A stretch of 64,000 nucleotides of DNA, taken from assembly GCA_963708735.1 (NCBI GenBank), contig CAVPTW010000005.1:62001-126000 (forward strand). The letters run 5' to 3'. Positions 32,995-42,113 of this stretch are shown piece after piece. The position numbers and the translations under genes were made by a program. The notes below the pieces were generated by a model. The model was not told the origin of the DNA and searched no databases. It worked only from the letters and a program-made list of their open reading frames with translations. The first letter of the stretch is position 1, and each line of letters opens with the position of its first letter. This DNA comes from JAGPUQ01 sp963708735 (GTDB taxonomy: Bacteria; Pseudomonadota; Gammaproteobacteria; Pseudomonadales; Porticoccaceae).

Positions 32995-34169
32995 TCTCCC
33001 GTGATCTGGATGGCGCCCGGTGGCAGGGCGAGCGCATAGCGCTTGGGATGGCCCACGCCTTCGATCAGGTACGGCGCCGCGCCGGCGCGGCCGAGCGCCG
33101 CGCGCAGACTTTTGTTCAGGCGCGAGCGGCGTTCGTCGAAATCGCCCTGGGTCATGCCGTGGCGGTAGCGCCTGTCGATGTGCTCATTGCGCCCGCGCAG
33201 GCGGTCGTATTCGGCCAGATAGGCGGTGGCGTAGGCCGGCTCGGGCACGCCGTCGGCCGGCCGCAGCAGGCCCGGCTGGCCTAGGCGCGCACGGCGCGCA
33301 AACCACAGCGCGAACGCCAGATCGGCGGGATGGACCTTGACCTCCTGGCCGCTGGCACACAGGCCTTGCGCCTCCACATCGATCACCAGACGCGGCGGAC
33401 CGAGCACGCGGTTGAGCGCCTGCACGGTCCTGGAAAAGCTGGTCTCGCCGGCCAGCAATGCGTCTGGCAGGCCTTCACGCAAACGCACGAAGGGAATCCG
33501 CGCCAGATCGACCCGCGCCTGCTGGGCGTCGTGGGTTTCCGTCGTGGCCCCGCGACGCACCGCGATCGGCCGGCGGTAGGGCGTCGGGTAATAGAACGCA
33601 CGGTTGTTCTCGAAGGGTTCGCTCACCAGCACGTGGGAGAGCTGGTCCTGCGCGCGCCCGTACAGCGACAGCGCATAGCCCAGGTAATAACCCATGGTCT
33701 TGCGCCCGCCGGCGATGGAAACGTGCAGTTGGCTGTGTGCATCGCCCGTGAGCCGGCGCACGATCTCGGTGATGAAGTCGGCCGCGCGCTCGTTGTCCGC
33801 GGGGGTGCGGATGTCGTCGAGTGCTGCGCCGGCCGCGTCGCACAGGACGTGGATGTGGTCGGTATCGAACCGGATGGGCGGCAAGTCGTAGTCGGCGCGC
33901 AGGCGGTGGAACCAGCCCGGTTCATCACCGGGTTTCTGGTCGGCCAGCAGATTGAGTTCGGCTTCGCGCTTGCCGGTGGCGGTGGTGACCAGATGCACCT
34001 CGGTGGGGATCCAGGGTGACGCATCGCGGACCGCCAGCGCGTAAAGGGTTTCGGTGACGATCTGCGGCGACAGCCCGGTGACGGCCAGCAGGATGCGGCG
34101 CGGCGCGATGGCTGGCATGGCGAGGTCGCTTTGCGCATCGGTGTTTGGCATCGCCGTAGTGTCATCCAT
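32991..34169 (-). CDS. CARF-family CRISPR protein of the NE0113 / TIGR02584 type
   Basis: About 392 residues from the ATG at 34169 (TTG at 34196 possible; ribosome-binding site poor). The CARF part begins RRILLAVTGLSPQIVTETLYAL and includes SIAGGRKTMGYYLGYALSLYG. Its C-terminal 60 residues (SRLNKSLRAALG ... GHPKRYALALPP) look like a winged helix. I recognise this as the Cas_NE0113 family, which databases call a Csm6-type ring nuclease. I see no HEPN RxxxxH motif at the C-terminus, so it may degrade cyclic oligoadenylate or act as a ligand-responsive regulator. It overlaps the CARF-HEPN gene by 4 bases. Confidence 0.85.
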   Translation of the reverse strand: MDDTTAMPNTDAQSDLAMPAIAPRRILLAVTGLSPQIVTETLYALAVRDASPWIPTEVHLVTTATGKREAELNLLADQKPGDEPGWFHRLRADYDLPPIRFDTDHIHVLCDAAGAALDDIRTPADNERAADFITEIVRRLTGDAHSQLHVSIAGGRKTMGYYLGYALSLYGRAQDQLSHVLVSEPFENNRAFYYPTPYRRPIAVRRGATTETHDAQQARVDLARIPFVRLREGLPDALLAGETSFSRTVQALNRVLGPPRLVIDVEAQGLCASGQEVKVHPADLAFALWFARRARLGQPGLLRPADGVPEPAYATAYLAEYDRLRGRNEHIDRRYRHGMTQGDFDERRSRLNKSLRAALGRAGAAPYLIEGVGHPKRYALALPPGAIQITGE

Positions 34170-34192
34170 GTCGGTTGCTGTCCCCGGATTGC

Positions 34193-34202
34193 GCAAGCTT
34201 GC
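34193..34202. repeat. GCAAGCTTGC palindrome, copy 3 (cas6 / NE0113 gap)
   Basis: Third copy of the ten-base palindrome, immediately after the cas6 stop and before the NE0113-type gene, extended on the left to TTGCGCAAGCTTGC as in copy 2. Confidence 0.6.
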
Positions 34203-34204
34203 GG

Positions 34205-35200
34205 CTACTCAGTCACCAGTTGGTAACGACCGAGGCCCATCACCGCCGCTTTGCCCACATGCGTCCACTGGCCGAGCCAGAGGTAGGGCCAGAAAGGCTC
34301 CATCCCGGCCGTCGGCAGCCTGAGCGTCCCCACCAGACCGCCCATCTGCAGCAGCGCGTCCTGGCGCGAGGAGTAGCGCGTCCAGTCCTGCCAGCGCAGG
34401 TCGATGGCCTGCCAGTCGATGGCTTGCGCCGCCTGGACCAGGCCGCGGAAGTCGGTTTCCAGCGGCGTGTCGGTGTGGAAGTAACTCAGCAGCGACACCC
34501 GCCGCAGCAGGTGCGCAAAGAAATCCCGGAACCGCAGCCGCTCGGCCGTCACCAGAGCATTGTCGACCTTCAGCCGCAGCGGCGTCAGCAGTTCGATGCG
34601 CAGGCTACCTGCCGCCGGCGCGGGGGGCAGTCCGGCCCGGATGTCGGTCGGCGGCTGCAACGGCGCGCCGGGGCGATAAATCTCGACCCAATCGTCGGCC
34701 GACTGTTGAGCCACCGCCTCTACCCCATAGCGCCCGGCACCCGCGCCAATGCCGGTCGCGCCGGCACGTCGCAAAGCCTCGATGAAATAGGGCAACTGCG
34801 CCCGGCCGCGGCCGATCAACACCAGATCGAGGCCGAATGCGTCGCCGGCGGCCACGTCCCGGCAATCCGGCCAGGGCTCGACCACAAACGGATGCGGCGC
34901 CGCCGGGTATTTGCGCAGCTTGGCCGCGTCCGCCGGCGGCGGCGTCTCGAAGACATAGGGATAGACGCAGGAGCGATAGAGCAGGCAGGTATCACAGCGT
35001 GGTTCGCGCGTCACGCACACCGTGCGCTTGAGCGCATGACCCAGCACGCCGCGCCAGGCCGAGCCCGCGTAACCCGGCAGCCGGATTGGCGTTGCGGCGC
35101 GCAGCGTCAGCCGGTAGCGCGCGGCGCCGAGATCGGGCTGCGCCAGTTCGGGCGAGCCACCTTCGGTTGGGGGCGGGGTGTCGCGTACTGCGGCATCCAT
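34205..35200 (-). CDS. cas6: CRISPR RNA processing endoribonuclease Cas6
   Basis: 331 residues from the ATG at 35200 (AGGA ten bases upstream). The N-terminal ferredoxin-like half has GYAGSAWRGVLGHALKRTVC, followed by a four-Cys cluster C..C..C..C (CVTREPRCDTCLLYRSC) and YPYVFETP, common in this Cas6 subfamily. The C-terminal half ends in MGGLVGTLRL ... PYLWLGQWTHVGKAAVMGLG, the Gly-rich loop that binds repeat RNA. It would cut the repeat to leave the ATTAAGAC-type 5' handle. It is the first gene of the long minus-strand cas run, so the operon promoter should lie in 35201-35450. Confidence 0.92.
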   Translation of the reverse strand: MDAAVRDTPPPTEGGSPELAQPDLGAARYRLTLRAATPIRLPGYAGSAWRGVLGHALKRTVCVTREPRCDTCLLYRSCVYPYVFETPPPADAAKLRKYPAAPHPFVVEPWPDCRDVAAGDAFGLDLVLIGRGRAQLPYFIEALRRAGATGIGAGAGRYGVEAVAQQSADDWVEIYRPGAPLQPPTDIRAGLPPAPAAGSLRIELLTPLRLKVDNALVTAERLRFRDFFAHLLRRVSLLSYFHTDTPLETDFRGLVQAAQAIDWQAIDLRWQDWTRYSSRQDALLQMGGLVGTLRLPTAGMEPFWPYLWLGQWTHVGKAAVMGLGRYQLVTE

Positions 35201-35264
35201 TTCCTGTCACTCCTTCGAGCCTCGGCGCCATCTTGCCAGAGGAAGTGCCGGCAGGCCCGCAACC

Positions 35265-35394
35265 GCAAGCTTGCGCGCGAATTTTCCTTCAAGGCATCCC
35301 TGAAAAGCTGTCATGTCCGCACATGTTCGCACCGGCGGCTGTGTGAAAACTCCAGGCGTTTCGCCCACGCCGCCCTCGCCCTGTCACACAGCCG
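35265..35394. promoter_or_regulatory. Upstream region of cas6: palindrome copy 4 and long inverted repeat
   Basis: The 35201-35450 gap lies upstream of cas6 and downstream of rimO. It contains the fourth GCAAGCTTGC (35265-35274), a small CATGT/ACATG repeat (35312-35325), and an 11-bp perfect inverted repeat CGGCTGTGTGA (35336-35346) / TCACACAGCCG (35384-35394). The large repeat may be a rimO transcript end or an operator for the cas operon. No T-run follows it on either strand. Confidence 0.5.
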
Positions 35395-35450
35395 CGCAGG
35401 CAGGCGCCTTGAAATCACTGGGTTTCCGCCGGCACTGGGATGGCAGATGT

Positions 35451-36797
35451 TCAGAATGCGTCCGCCGCCAGCTGGCCATAGAGGTCATAGTCGTCGGCTT
35501 CCTCGATCAGCACCTGCACCAGATCACCGGGGCGCAGCGCGGTGCCCTCCGGTTCCGGATCGATGTAGACGTGACCGTCGATCTCCGGCGCGTCGCCCCG
35601 GGACCGGCCGATGGCGCCTTCCTCTGTCACTTCATCGACCAGCACCTCAAGGGTGCGCCCGACCCTGGCCTGGAGGCGCGCCGCGCTGATTTCCTGCTGG
35701 GCCGCCATCAGCCGTTCCCAGCGCTCGCGCTTGATCTCTTCCGGCACCGCGCCCGGCAGTGCGTTGGCGCGGGCGCCGGCCACCGCCTCGTATTGAAAAC
35801 AGCCGACGCGGTCGAGTTGCGCTTCGCCGAGCCAGTCGAGCAGGAGTTGAAAATCTGCTTCCGTTTCGCCGGGAAAACCGACGATGAAGGTGCTGCGCAG
35901 CACCAGATCGGGACACTGGGCGCGCCAGTCGCGGATGCGATCCAGGGTCTTTTCCTGATGGGCCGGCCGCTTCATGGCCTTGAGCACGGCGGGACTCGCG
36001 TGCTGAAAGGGAATATCGAGGTAGGGCAGGATGCGGCCCTCCGCCAGCAGCGGAATCACCGCGTCCACATGGGGATAGGGATAGACATAGTGCAGGCGCA
36101 CCCACACACCCAGTTCGCCCAGCGCCCGGCACAGCTCCAGCATATTGGTTTTCACCGGCCGGCCCTGCCAGAAGCCGGTGCGGTACTTGAGGTCGACGCC
36201 GTAGGCACTGGTGTCCTGGGAGATCACCAGCAGCTCGCGCACACCGGCGGCGACCAGCCGCTCGGCCTCGTCCAGCACCTCGCCCACCGGGCGACTGACC
36301 AGGCGGCCGCGCAGATCGGGGATGATGCAGAAGGTGCAGGCATGGTTACAGCCCTCGGCGATCTTGAGGTAGGCGTAGTGGCGCGGCGTCAGCTTGATGC
36401 CCTGGGGCGGCACCAGATCGAGATAGGGATCGTGCGCCGCCGGGGCCGGCGCCCACGCGCGCACCGCCGCCACCACCTGCTCGTACTGCTGGGGTCCGCT
36501 GACCGCGAGCACGTCGGGGTGTACCGCGCGGATCGCGGCCTCGTCGCCGCCCATGCAGCCAGTGACGATCACGCGGCCGTTTTCGGCCAGCGCCTCGCCG
36601 ATCGCCTCCAGGGATTCCTGCTTGGCGCTGTCGAGAAAACCACAGGTGTTCACCACCACCACGTCGGCGCCGTCGTAGCTGGGCGCGACTTCGTAACCTT
36701 CCAGCCGCAACTGGGTGAGGATGCGCTCGGAATCGACCAGCGCCTTGGGACAACCGAGGCTGACGAAACCGACCCGTCCTGCTTTGCTTTCTGTCAT
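35451..36797 (-). CDS. rimO: Ribosomal protein S12 methylthiotransferase RimO
   Basis: 448 residues, the usual RimO length. The N-terminal MTTase domain shows VGFVSLGCPKALVDSE and NTCGFLDSAKQESLEAI, with three Cys for the auxiliary cluster. The radical-SAM domain has the CNHACTFCIIP motif (CxxxCxxC). A C-terminal TRAM domain follows. The enzyme adds a methylthio group to the conserved Asp of ribosomal protein S12 (Asp88 in E. coli numbering). CGFLDSAKQES distinguishes RimO from the tRNA-modifying MiaB. It is a housekeeping gene that marks the right border of the CRISPR island. Confidence 0.96.
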   Translation of the reverse strand: MTESKAGRVGFVSLGCPKALVDSERILTQLRLEGYEVAPSYDGADVVVVNTCGFLDSAKQESLEAIGEALAENGRVIVTGCMGGDEAAIRAVHPDVLAVSGPQQYEQVVAAVRAWAPAPAAHDPYLDLVPPQGIKLTPRHYAYLKIAEGCNHACTFCIIPDLRGRLVSRPVGEVLDEAERLVAAGVRELLVISQDTSAYGVDLKYRTGFWQGRPVKTNMLELCRALGELGVWVRLHYVYPYPHVDAVIPLLAEGRILPYLDIPFQHASPAVLKAMKRPAHQEKTLDRIRDWRAQCPDLVLRSTFIVGFPGETEADFQLLLDWLGEAQLDRVGCFQYEAVAGARANALPGAVPEEIKRERWERLMAAQQEISAARLQARVGRTLEVLVDEVTEEGAIGRSRGDAPEIDGHVYIDPEPEGTALRPGDLVQVLIEEADDYDLYGQLAADAF

Positions 36798-36944
36798 GGG
36801 GAATACCGATCGAAGGGCCGCCGGAACCGGCCCTGTTGAAGACCGGCGCAGGGTTGCGCCGGGCGCGCATTATCGCGGCAGTGTCAGGCGCACGCCAGTT
36901 GCCGGCAATTTCAGGACGGCTCTGGCTGCCCCCTCCTCAACGCA

Positions 36945-37397
36945 TCATTCCCGCAACGCGGGATATTTCGGATTCGCAATCGCGAGCTTGTCGCGCACCG
37001 TCTGGCGCACATGGGCGATGACTTCCGCGCGGCGGTCGTCGAGCGCGCCGGCGCGAATCCGCGCGCACAGCTCGGCATTGCCGGCATCGAGGGCGGCGCG
37101 TATGTCGCATTCATCGCGGTCCGGCCCCACCAAGGCTTGCAGCATGCGCACCGCGATGTCGTCGATAACCTCGCCCTGGGCACCGCGGTCGTTCCCCAGC
37201 AGTGCCTGCAACCCGGCCAGCTCGGCGCGATCCGCCTGGTCGCCCAGCGTGAATTCGCGCTGCACGATGGCGAGGATGTTGGCGGCCACCCGACATTTGT
37301 AGGCGCTGGCGCCGCCAAGCTGGGGCAGCACTTCATCGCGCAGAAAGGCCGCGACGCCGGCGAGCAGTTCATCCGCGGTGGCGCGGTCCTGGGGCAT
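36945..37397 (-). CDS. DUF6285-type conserved protein
   Basis: 150-residue, mostly helical cytosolic protein (RATADELLAGVAAFLRDEVLPQL ... NPKYPALRE). I recognise it as the small DUF6285-like protein that usually follows an aminoglycoside-phosphotransferase-like gene in clusters with acyl-CoA dehydrogenases. It follows such a gene here, with three bases between. No catalytic motif can be seen. A role in acyl-CoA or hydroxyacyl metabolism together with the phosphotransferase is inferred only from this pairing. Confidence 0.7.
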   Translation of the reverse strand: MPQDRATADELLAGVAAFLRDEVLPQLGGASAYKCRVAANILAIVQREFTLGDQADRAELAGLQALLGNDRGAQGEVIDDIAVRMLQALVGPDRDECDIRAALDAGNAELCARIRAGALDDRRAEVIAHVRQTVRDKLAIANPKYPALRE

Positions 37398-37399
37398 GC

Positions 37400-38477
37400 T
37401 CAGCCCTCCTCGATCAGTTGCAGGAGATCCAGTTCGTTTTCGCAGGCGCGGCGGCCGATGGCCATGTGCTCGAAGGAATCGATCAGGCCGGAGAGGTGTT
37501 TGTACGCCTGGAACATGCACACGATGCCCCACTTGAGGGTGCCGAACACTTCCCAGAAATGCACTGCTTTGGGGTCCACTTTGCGCCCGCCCGCGGCCTC
37601 GTAGCCCGCGAACAGATCCTCGCGCCGGCCGAAGCCGCCCACCGGATGCCGGTGCTGGCCGAAGCGCCAGGCGCGCACGCACAGCCAGCCGAGGTCTTCC
37701 ATGCCGTCGCCGATGTGGCCCAGCTCCCAGTCGAGCACGGCGCGGATGCCGTCCGGCCCCACCACGAAGTTGCCGTTGCGGAAATCGCCGTGCACGAGCC
37801 CGGCAGGGGCATCGTCGGGGCAGTGCTGCTCCAGCCAGCGGAAGGCGAGCTCGAAGGCCGGGTGGTACTCCGGCCGCGCCACTGCCGTACTGATCCCGGT
37901 AGAAATCGCTGATGCCGTCGAGCAGATCGCGGTAGTAGGCCAGCAGCGCCCGCACCGGCATGTGGGTGAGACCGGCCGGCAATTTCGTCACGTCGATGGC
38001 GTGCAGCCCGGCGAGGATTTCGCCGCACTGGCGCGCCATGGTGGCGCGCGCGCCGGCAAAGGCATCGTCGCGCAGGATGCGCGGCGCCAGCACTTCGCCC
38101 GCGATGCGATCCATCACATAGCAGCCGCCCAGGGCGTGCTCCGCGGGCAGGCTGAAATGCACGCGGGCGACCCGGCCGCCGGCTTCGAACACCAGGCGCT
38201 GGAGCTCGGCTTCGGTCTCGCGGTCGAGGGAATAGGCGGTCTTGCCGCCCCGCCAACCCTCGGGGCCGGCGCTGCCGGTGTCGCCCGGATCGCGGCGCAG
38301 GATCAGCTCGCGGCGGCTGCCGTCCGCGCCCACCACGTCGAAGGACCAGGTCTCGCGCGAGGCGCCACCCGACAGGCGCACCAGATGCTCGATGGTCGCC
38401 GCGCCGAAATGCCGCACGACGTCCGGAGCCAGCAACTCACCGACGCGCGCCGGATCGAGATCGACCGCCGGCTTCAC
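37400..38477 (-). pseudogene. Aminoglycoside-phosphotransferase-like (ACAD10-type) kinase, with 1-nt frameshift
   Basis: Starts at the GTG at 38477 that overlaps the preceding stop (GTGA). The first frame holds the kinase N-lobe (VRLSGGASRETWSFDV, LILRRDPG) to GISDFYRDQYG. The C-lobe continues in another frame from ARPEYHPAFELAFRWLEQH, with the catalytic VHGDFRNGNFVV and AVLDWELGHIGD motifs. Removing one G at about 37884 (GGCAGTGGCG) joins them into a protein of about 358 residues. Relatives phosphorylate hydroxyacyl compounds during catabolism. It is either freshly inactivated or a base-calling error, as all catalytic residues are intact. Confidence 0.85.
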
Positions 38478-39502
38478 GCGCCGATCCCCACGGGTTTGCC
38501 ATCGACGATCTGGTCGAGGTACTCGGACAGACCATAGCCCACCAGACCATTGCAGCGGTATTCGGTCATGCCCTCGGTGATGCGTGTCATCAGTTCGGTG
38601 CCGTCCTCCAGCGTGCGGCGGTTGCGCAGCGGAATCAGCGACAGCACGCGGCCTTCGATGTGGTATTCGGCGCGGTCGGTTTTCGCCCAAGCCCGCAGTC
38701 GGGTCTGATAGAAATTGGCGTCCCACTCGGTCTCGACCGTGGCGGCGCGGATCAGGTCGTAGCGGCCCTCGTTCAGGACCATGCCGCCGACGATCCTGCT
38801 GCCGTCGCCGAGGGTCTTGTTGAGCACCATGATCGCGAAGTCCTCGGTGAAGCTCATCGGCAGCCAGCGGTAGAAATGCACGTTCTGCCAGTAGCGCGGC
38901 CCCCAACTGTGGTCGCGCAGGCCGAGGCCCGTGAGGTGCCACTCCTGCTCGCCCACGCGGATCACGCCCTGCCCGGCGATGTGCTGCTCGTAATGGCCGA
39001 CATAGAGCCCGGTGTTGGGATTCTCGAGCCAGGGACTGCCGTCGGCATGGACCGGCTCGCCGCCGTACATGGGCGAGACGCCGTGATAGTGGATGTCCAC
39101 CGTGCAGGGCAGCCTGGGATTGTTCTTGAAGGCGCGGCCGGGGTCGATCATCTCGCCCGGATTTTTCAGCAGCAGTACATCGCCCTGATACTGCACGGAG
39201 AGGCGCTTGAAGGGCTCGGCCACGGTGAAGCGCATGCCGCCGGCATCGAAGGCCTCGTTGTGGCTGATGTGGGGCCGGTGATACATGAACGCGACCGAAC
39301 CGTCCGGCAGGTACAGGCAGTTGGTCATCTCGGCGTAGCCTTCGTTGACGCGGTTGCCGATCCGGAACCAGCCGCCCATGCGCTGCTCGGCGTCGTAGAG
39401 ATTGAAGTACATGCTCTCGTTGTAGTTCACCGCCGCGGTCGGCGGATGCATGTATTCGTCCCAGGTTTCCAGCTTCAGGTGGACGTCGGCGGGCAATTCC
39501 AT
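38474..39502 (-). CDS. DUF7064-like conserved protein
   Basis: 342 residues from the ATG at 39502. Beta-rich sequence with many aromatic residues. The segment GLGLRDHSWGPRYWQNVHFYRW is the hallmark of a family (DUF7064/7065-like, distantly lipocalin/CrtC-like) often found beside phosphotransferases and SDRs in degradation gene clusters. No signal peptide and no membrane helices. It overlaps the phosphotransferase start by 4 bases, so the two are probably translated together. The function is unknown; binding of a hydrophobic ligand is plausible. Confidence 0.65.
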   Translation of the reverse strand: MELPADVHLKLETWDEYMHPPTAAVNYNESMYFNLYDAEQRMGGWFRIGNRVNEGYAEMTNCLYLPDGSVAFMYHRPHISHNEAFDAGGMRFTVAEPFKRLSVQYQGDVLLLKNPGEMIDPGRAFKNNPRLPCTVDIHYHGVSPMYGGEPVHADGSPWLENPNTGLYVGHYEQHIAGQGVIRVGEQEWHLTGLGLRDHSWGPRYWQNVHFYRWLPMSFTEDFAIMVLNKTLGDGSRIVGGMVLNEGRYDLIRAATVETEWDANFYQTRLRAWAKTDRAEYHIEGRVLSLIPLRNRRTLEDGTELMTRITEGMTEYRCNGLVGYGLSEYLDQIVDGKPVGIGA

Positions 39503-39533
39503 GGGGGGCTCCGGTGGCTGCGAATGCGGCGGT

Positions 39534-40511
39534 TCAGGCGTAGCGCGCGCCGGCGGCGGCACCCGGCGGAAAGATCGCCGCGAGCTGCCCGAGTTCGGCC
39601 GCGCTGAGCACGACATCGGCGGCGCCCATATTGTTGTCGAGATTGGCGATGCGGCGGGTGCCCGGGATCGGCACGATGCGGTCCCACTGGGCGAGCAGCC
39701 AGGCCAGCGCGAGCTGGGACGCGGTGCAGCCCTTGGCGGCGGCGATGGCCTTCACCTGCTCCGCCAGCTCCAGGTTGCGCTCGATGTTGCCGGGCTGGAA
39801 GCGCGGATTGGTCTTGCGGAAATCCTTGTCCTCCAGGTTCGCCACGGTGGTGATGGCGCCGGTGAGAAAGCCGCGCCCGAGCGGGCTGTAGGGCACCAGG
39901 GCGATGTCCAGCTCGCGGCACAGGGGCAGCGCCTCGGCTTCGGGATCGCGGGTCCACAGCGAGTATTCGGTCTGCACCGCCGCGATGGGGTGCACGGCAT
40001 GGGCGCGGCGGATGAGCGCCGGGTCCATGGAGGCCTCGGACAGCCCCAGGCACCGCACCTTGCCGGCGCGCACCAGCTCCGCCATGGCGCCGACGGTCTC
40101 CTCGATAGGCACCTTGGGATCGACCCGGTGCTGGTAATAGAGATCGATGCACGCCACGCCGAGCCGCTTGAGGCTGGCATCACAGGCGCTTTTCACATAG
40201 TCGGGCCGGCCGTTGACCTGGAGTTCGAGCCCCCCTTCGGGCCGGCGCTTGGCGCCCGCGATGCCGAACTTGGTGGCGATGAAGGCCTGTTCGCGCCGGC
40301 CCTGGAGCGCCTTGCCGATCAGGGTCTCGTTGTGGCCGCTGCCGTAGACATCGGCGGTATCGAGAAAATTGAGGCCGGCGTCGAGGGCGTGGTGCAGGGT
40401 GGCGATGGATTCGCGCTCGTCCGCCGGCCCGTAGAAGTCGGACATGCCCATGCAGCCGAGCCCGACGGCCGATACCTTGCAGCCGCTGTTGCCGAGAATT
40501 CGATAATGCAT
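39534..40511 (-). CDS. Aldo/keto reductase
   Basis: 325 residues from the ATG at 40511 (GGAGG eight bases upstream). TIM-barrel AKR with GLGCMGMSDFYGPAD, the catalytic Asp/Tyr in FLDTADVYGSGHNE, Lys in IATKFGI, and the His in DLYYQHRVDPKVPIEET. The cofactor-binding end is PIPGTRRIANLDNNMGA. It reduces aldehydes or ketones with NADPH and is closest in style to the YakC/AKR13 group. It is the first gene of the minus-strand run that includes the DUF7064, phosphotransferase and DUF6285 genes. Substrate unknown. Confidence 0.92.
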   Translation of the reverse strand: MHYRILGNSGCKVSAVGLGCMGMSDFYGPADERESIATLHHALDAGLNFLDTADVYGSGHNETLIGKALQGRREQAFIATKFGIAGAKRRPEGGLELQVNGRPDYVKSACDASLKRLGVACIDLYYQHRVDPKVPIEETVGAMAELVRAGKVRCLGLSEASMDPALIRRAHAVHPIAAVQTEYSLWTRDPEAEALPLCRELDIALVPYSPLGRGFLTGAITTVANLEDKDFRKTNPRFQPGNIERNLELAEQVKAIAAAKGCTASQLALAWLLAQWDRIVPIPGTRRIANLDNNMGAADVVLSAAELGQLAAIFPPGAAAGARYA

Positions 40512-40633
40512 TGTCGCCTCCGGGCCCTGCAACGGGCCGCTCCGGGTTATTGGTCGTACGCCCGATTCTAGTGGACCCTGAGCGGCGGAACCGCCCGGCG
40601 CGGAAGAATCCGCGAACCCGCGCCGGGCCGCGG

Positions 40634-42019
40634 TCAGCCGAGGTTGCCGCCGAGTACGCTGTGGCGGCGGGCATAGAAGTAATAGACCACCATGCCGATC
40701 AGCATCCAGATCACAAACCGCGCCAGGGTCACCCAGTCCAGACTGACGATCAGATAACCGCAAGTGAGGATGGCAAGAATGGGAATCCAGGGCATGAAGG
40801 GGGTACGAAACGGGCGGTGCAGATCCGGCTGGGCGCGGCGCAGATAGAGCACCGCCACCGACACCACCATGAAGGCCGCGAGCGTGCCCACATTCACCAG
40901 CTCCGCTACCTGACCGATGGGCAGCAGCCCGGCGGCAAAGGCGATCACGACGCCGGTGGCCATGGTGGTGCGTGCCGGCGTGCGAAATCTGGGATGCAGC
41001 GCGGAGAACACCGGCGGCAGCAGGCCGTCGCGGGACATGGCGTAAAACAATCGGGTCTGGCCGTACAGCATCACCAGCAGTACCGAGGTGAGTCCAGCGA
41101 CCGCGCCCACCGCGATCACCCCGGCGGCGAAGCGCTCACCCGCGTGCGTCAGCGCAAACGCAATGGGATCGGACACATTGAGCGATGCGTAGGGCGCGAC
41201 CCCGGTCAACACCACGGTGACGACGATGTAGATGAGAGTGCAGATCGCCAGCGAACCGATGATGCCTCTCGGCATGTCGCGCTGGGGGTTCTTCGCTTCC
41301 TCCGCCGCCGTGGATACGGCATCGAAGCCGATGTAGGCGAAGAAGATCAGGCCCGCACCGGCCATCACGCCGGGCCAGCCGAAAGGCATGAAGGGGTGCC
41401 AGTTGGCCGGCTGCACATGGGGTACCGCCGCGTAGAGGAAAATACCGATCACTGAAAGCTTCAGGATCACGATGATCGTGTTGACGACACTGGTCTGGCG
41501 CACGCCCAGTGCCAGCACCGCACTGATCAGCAGCATCACGGCGAACGCCGGCAAGTTGATGATGCCCCCCTGGGACGGCCCGCGCGTCAGCTCCGGCGGC
41601 AGATGAATCCCGAAACCATCGAGCAGGCGCAGGAAATACCCCGACCAGCCGATCGCCACCACGGCGCAGGCCAGTGCGTATTCGAGAATCAGATCCCAGC
41701 CGATGATCCAGGCCGGGAATTCTCCGAGCGTGACATAGGTGTAGGAATAGGCGCTGCCCGCTACCGGCACGGTCGAAGCGAACTCGGCATACACCAGCGC
41801 CGCGAACAGGCAGGCCATCCCGCCGACGATGAACGACAGCGACAGCGCGGGTCCCGCCTTGGTGGCCGCTGCCACCCCGGTGAGGACGAAGATGCCGGCA
41901 CCGATCACGGCGCCGATCCCCAGCACCGTGAGGTCGAACCCCGAGAGACTGCGCGCCAGACCGTGGTGGCCGTTGTCATCCACGGCAGCGATGGGTTTCT
42001 TGCGGGTCAGGGCTCGCAT
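40634..42019 (-). CDS. Amino acid permease of the APC superfamily
   Basis: 461 residues from the ATG at 42019. About twelve to thirteen membrane helices. TM1 carries the APC hallmark VIGAGIFVLTG, with GPALSLSFIVGGMACLFAALVYAEFAS following and the TM6 region FFAYIGFDAVSTAAEEAKNPQRD. It resembles the cationic amino acid transporter-like YfnA/CAT group. It would import an amino acid by proton coupling or exchange. It stands alone between a divergently placed SDR and the aldo/keto reductase, so the substrate cannot be read from context. Confidence 0.92.
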   Translation of the reverse strand: MRALTRKKPIAAVDDNGHHGLARSLSGFDLTVLGIGAVIGAGIFVLTGVAAATKAGPALSLSFIVGGMACLFAALVYAEFASTVPVAGSAYSYTYVTLGEFPAWIIGWDLILEYALACAVVAIGWSGYFLRLLDGFGIHLPPELTRGPSQGGIINLPAFAVMLLISAVLALGVRQTSVVNTIIVILKLSVIGIFLYAAVPHVQPANWHPFMPFGWPGVMAGAGLIFFAYIGFDAVSTAAEEAKNPQRDMPRGIIGSLAICTLIYIVVTVVLTGVAPYASLNVSDPIAFALTHAGERFAAGVIAVGAVAGLTSVLLVMLYGQTRLFYAMSRDGLLPPVFSALHPRFRTPARTTMATGVVIAFAAGLLPIGQVAELVNVGTLAAFMVVSVAVLYLRRAQPDLHRPFRTPFMPWIPILAILTCGYLIVSLDWVTLARFVIWMLIGMVVYYFYARRHSVLGGNLG

Positions 42020-42113
42020 CGGGTGCACTCTCTGGTCATGGAAAACAAGGGTAAAGCACGGCTCGTGCCGGGCTGCCTTCAGGGCGGCCCGGCACGGACG
42101 GAGGCGGGATCGG

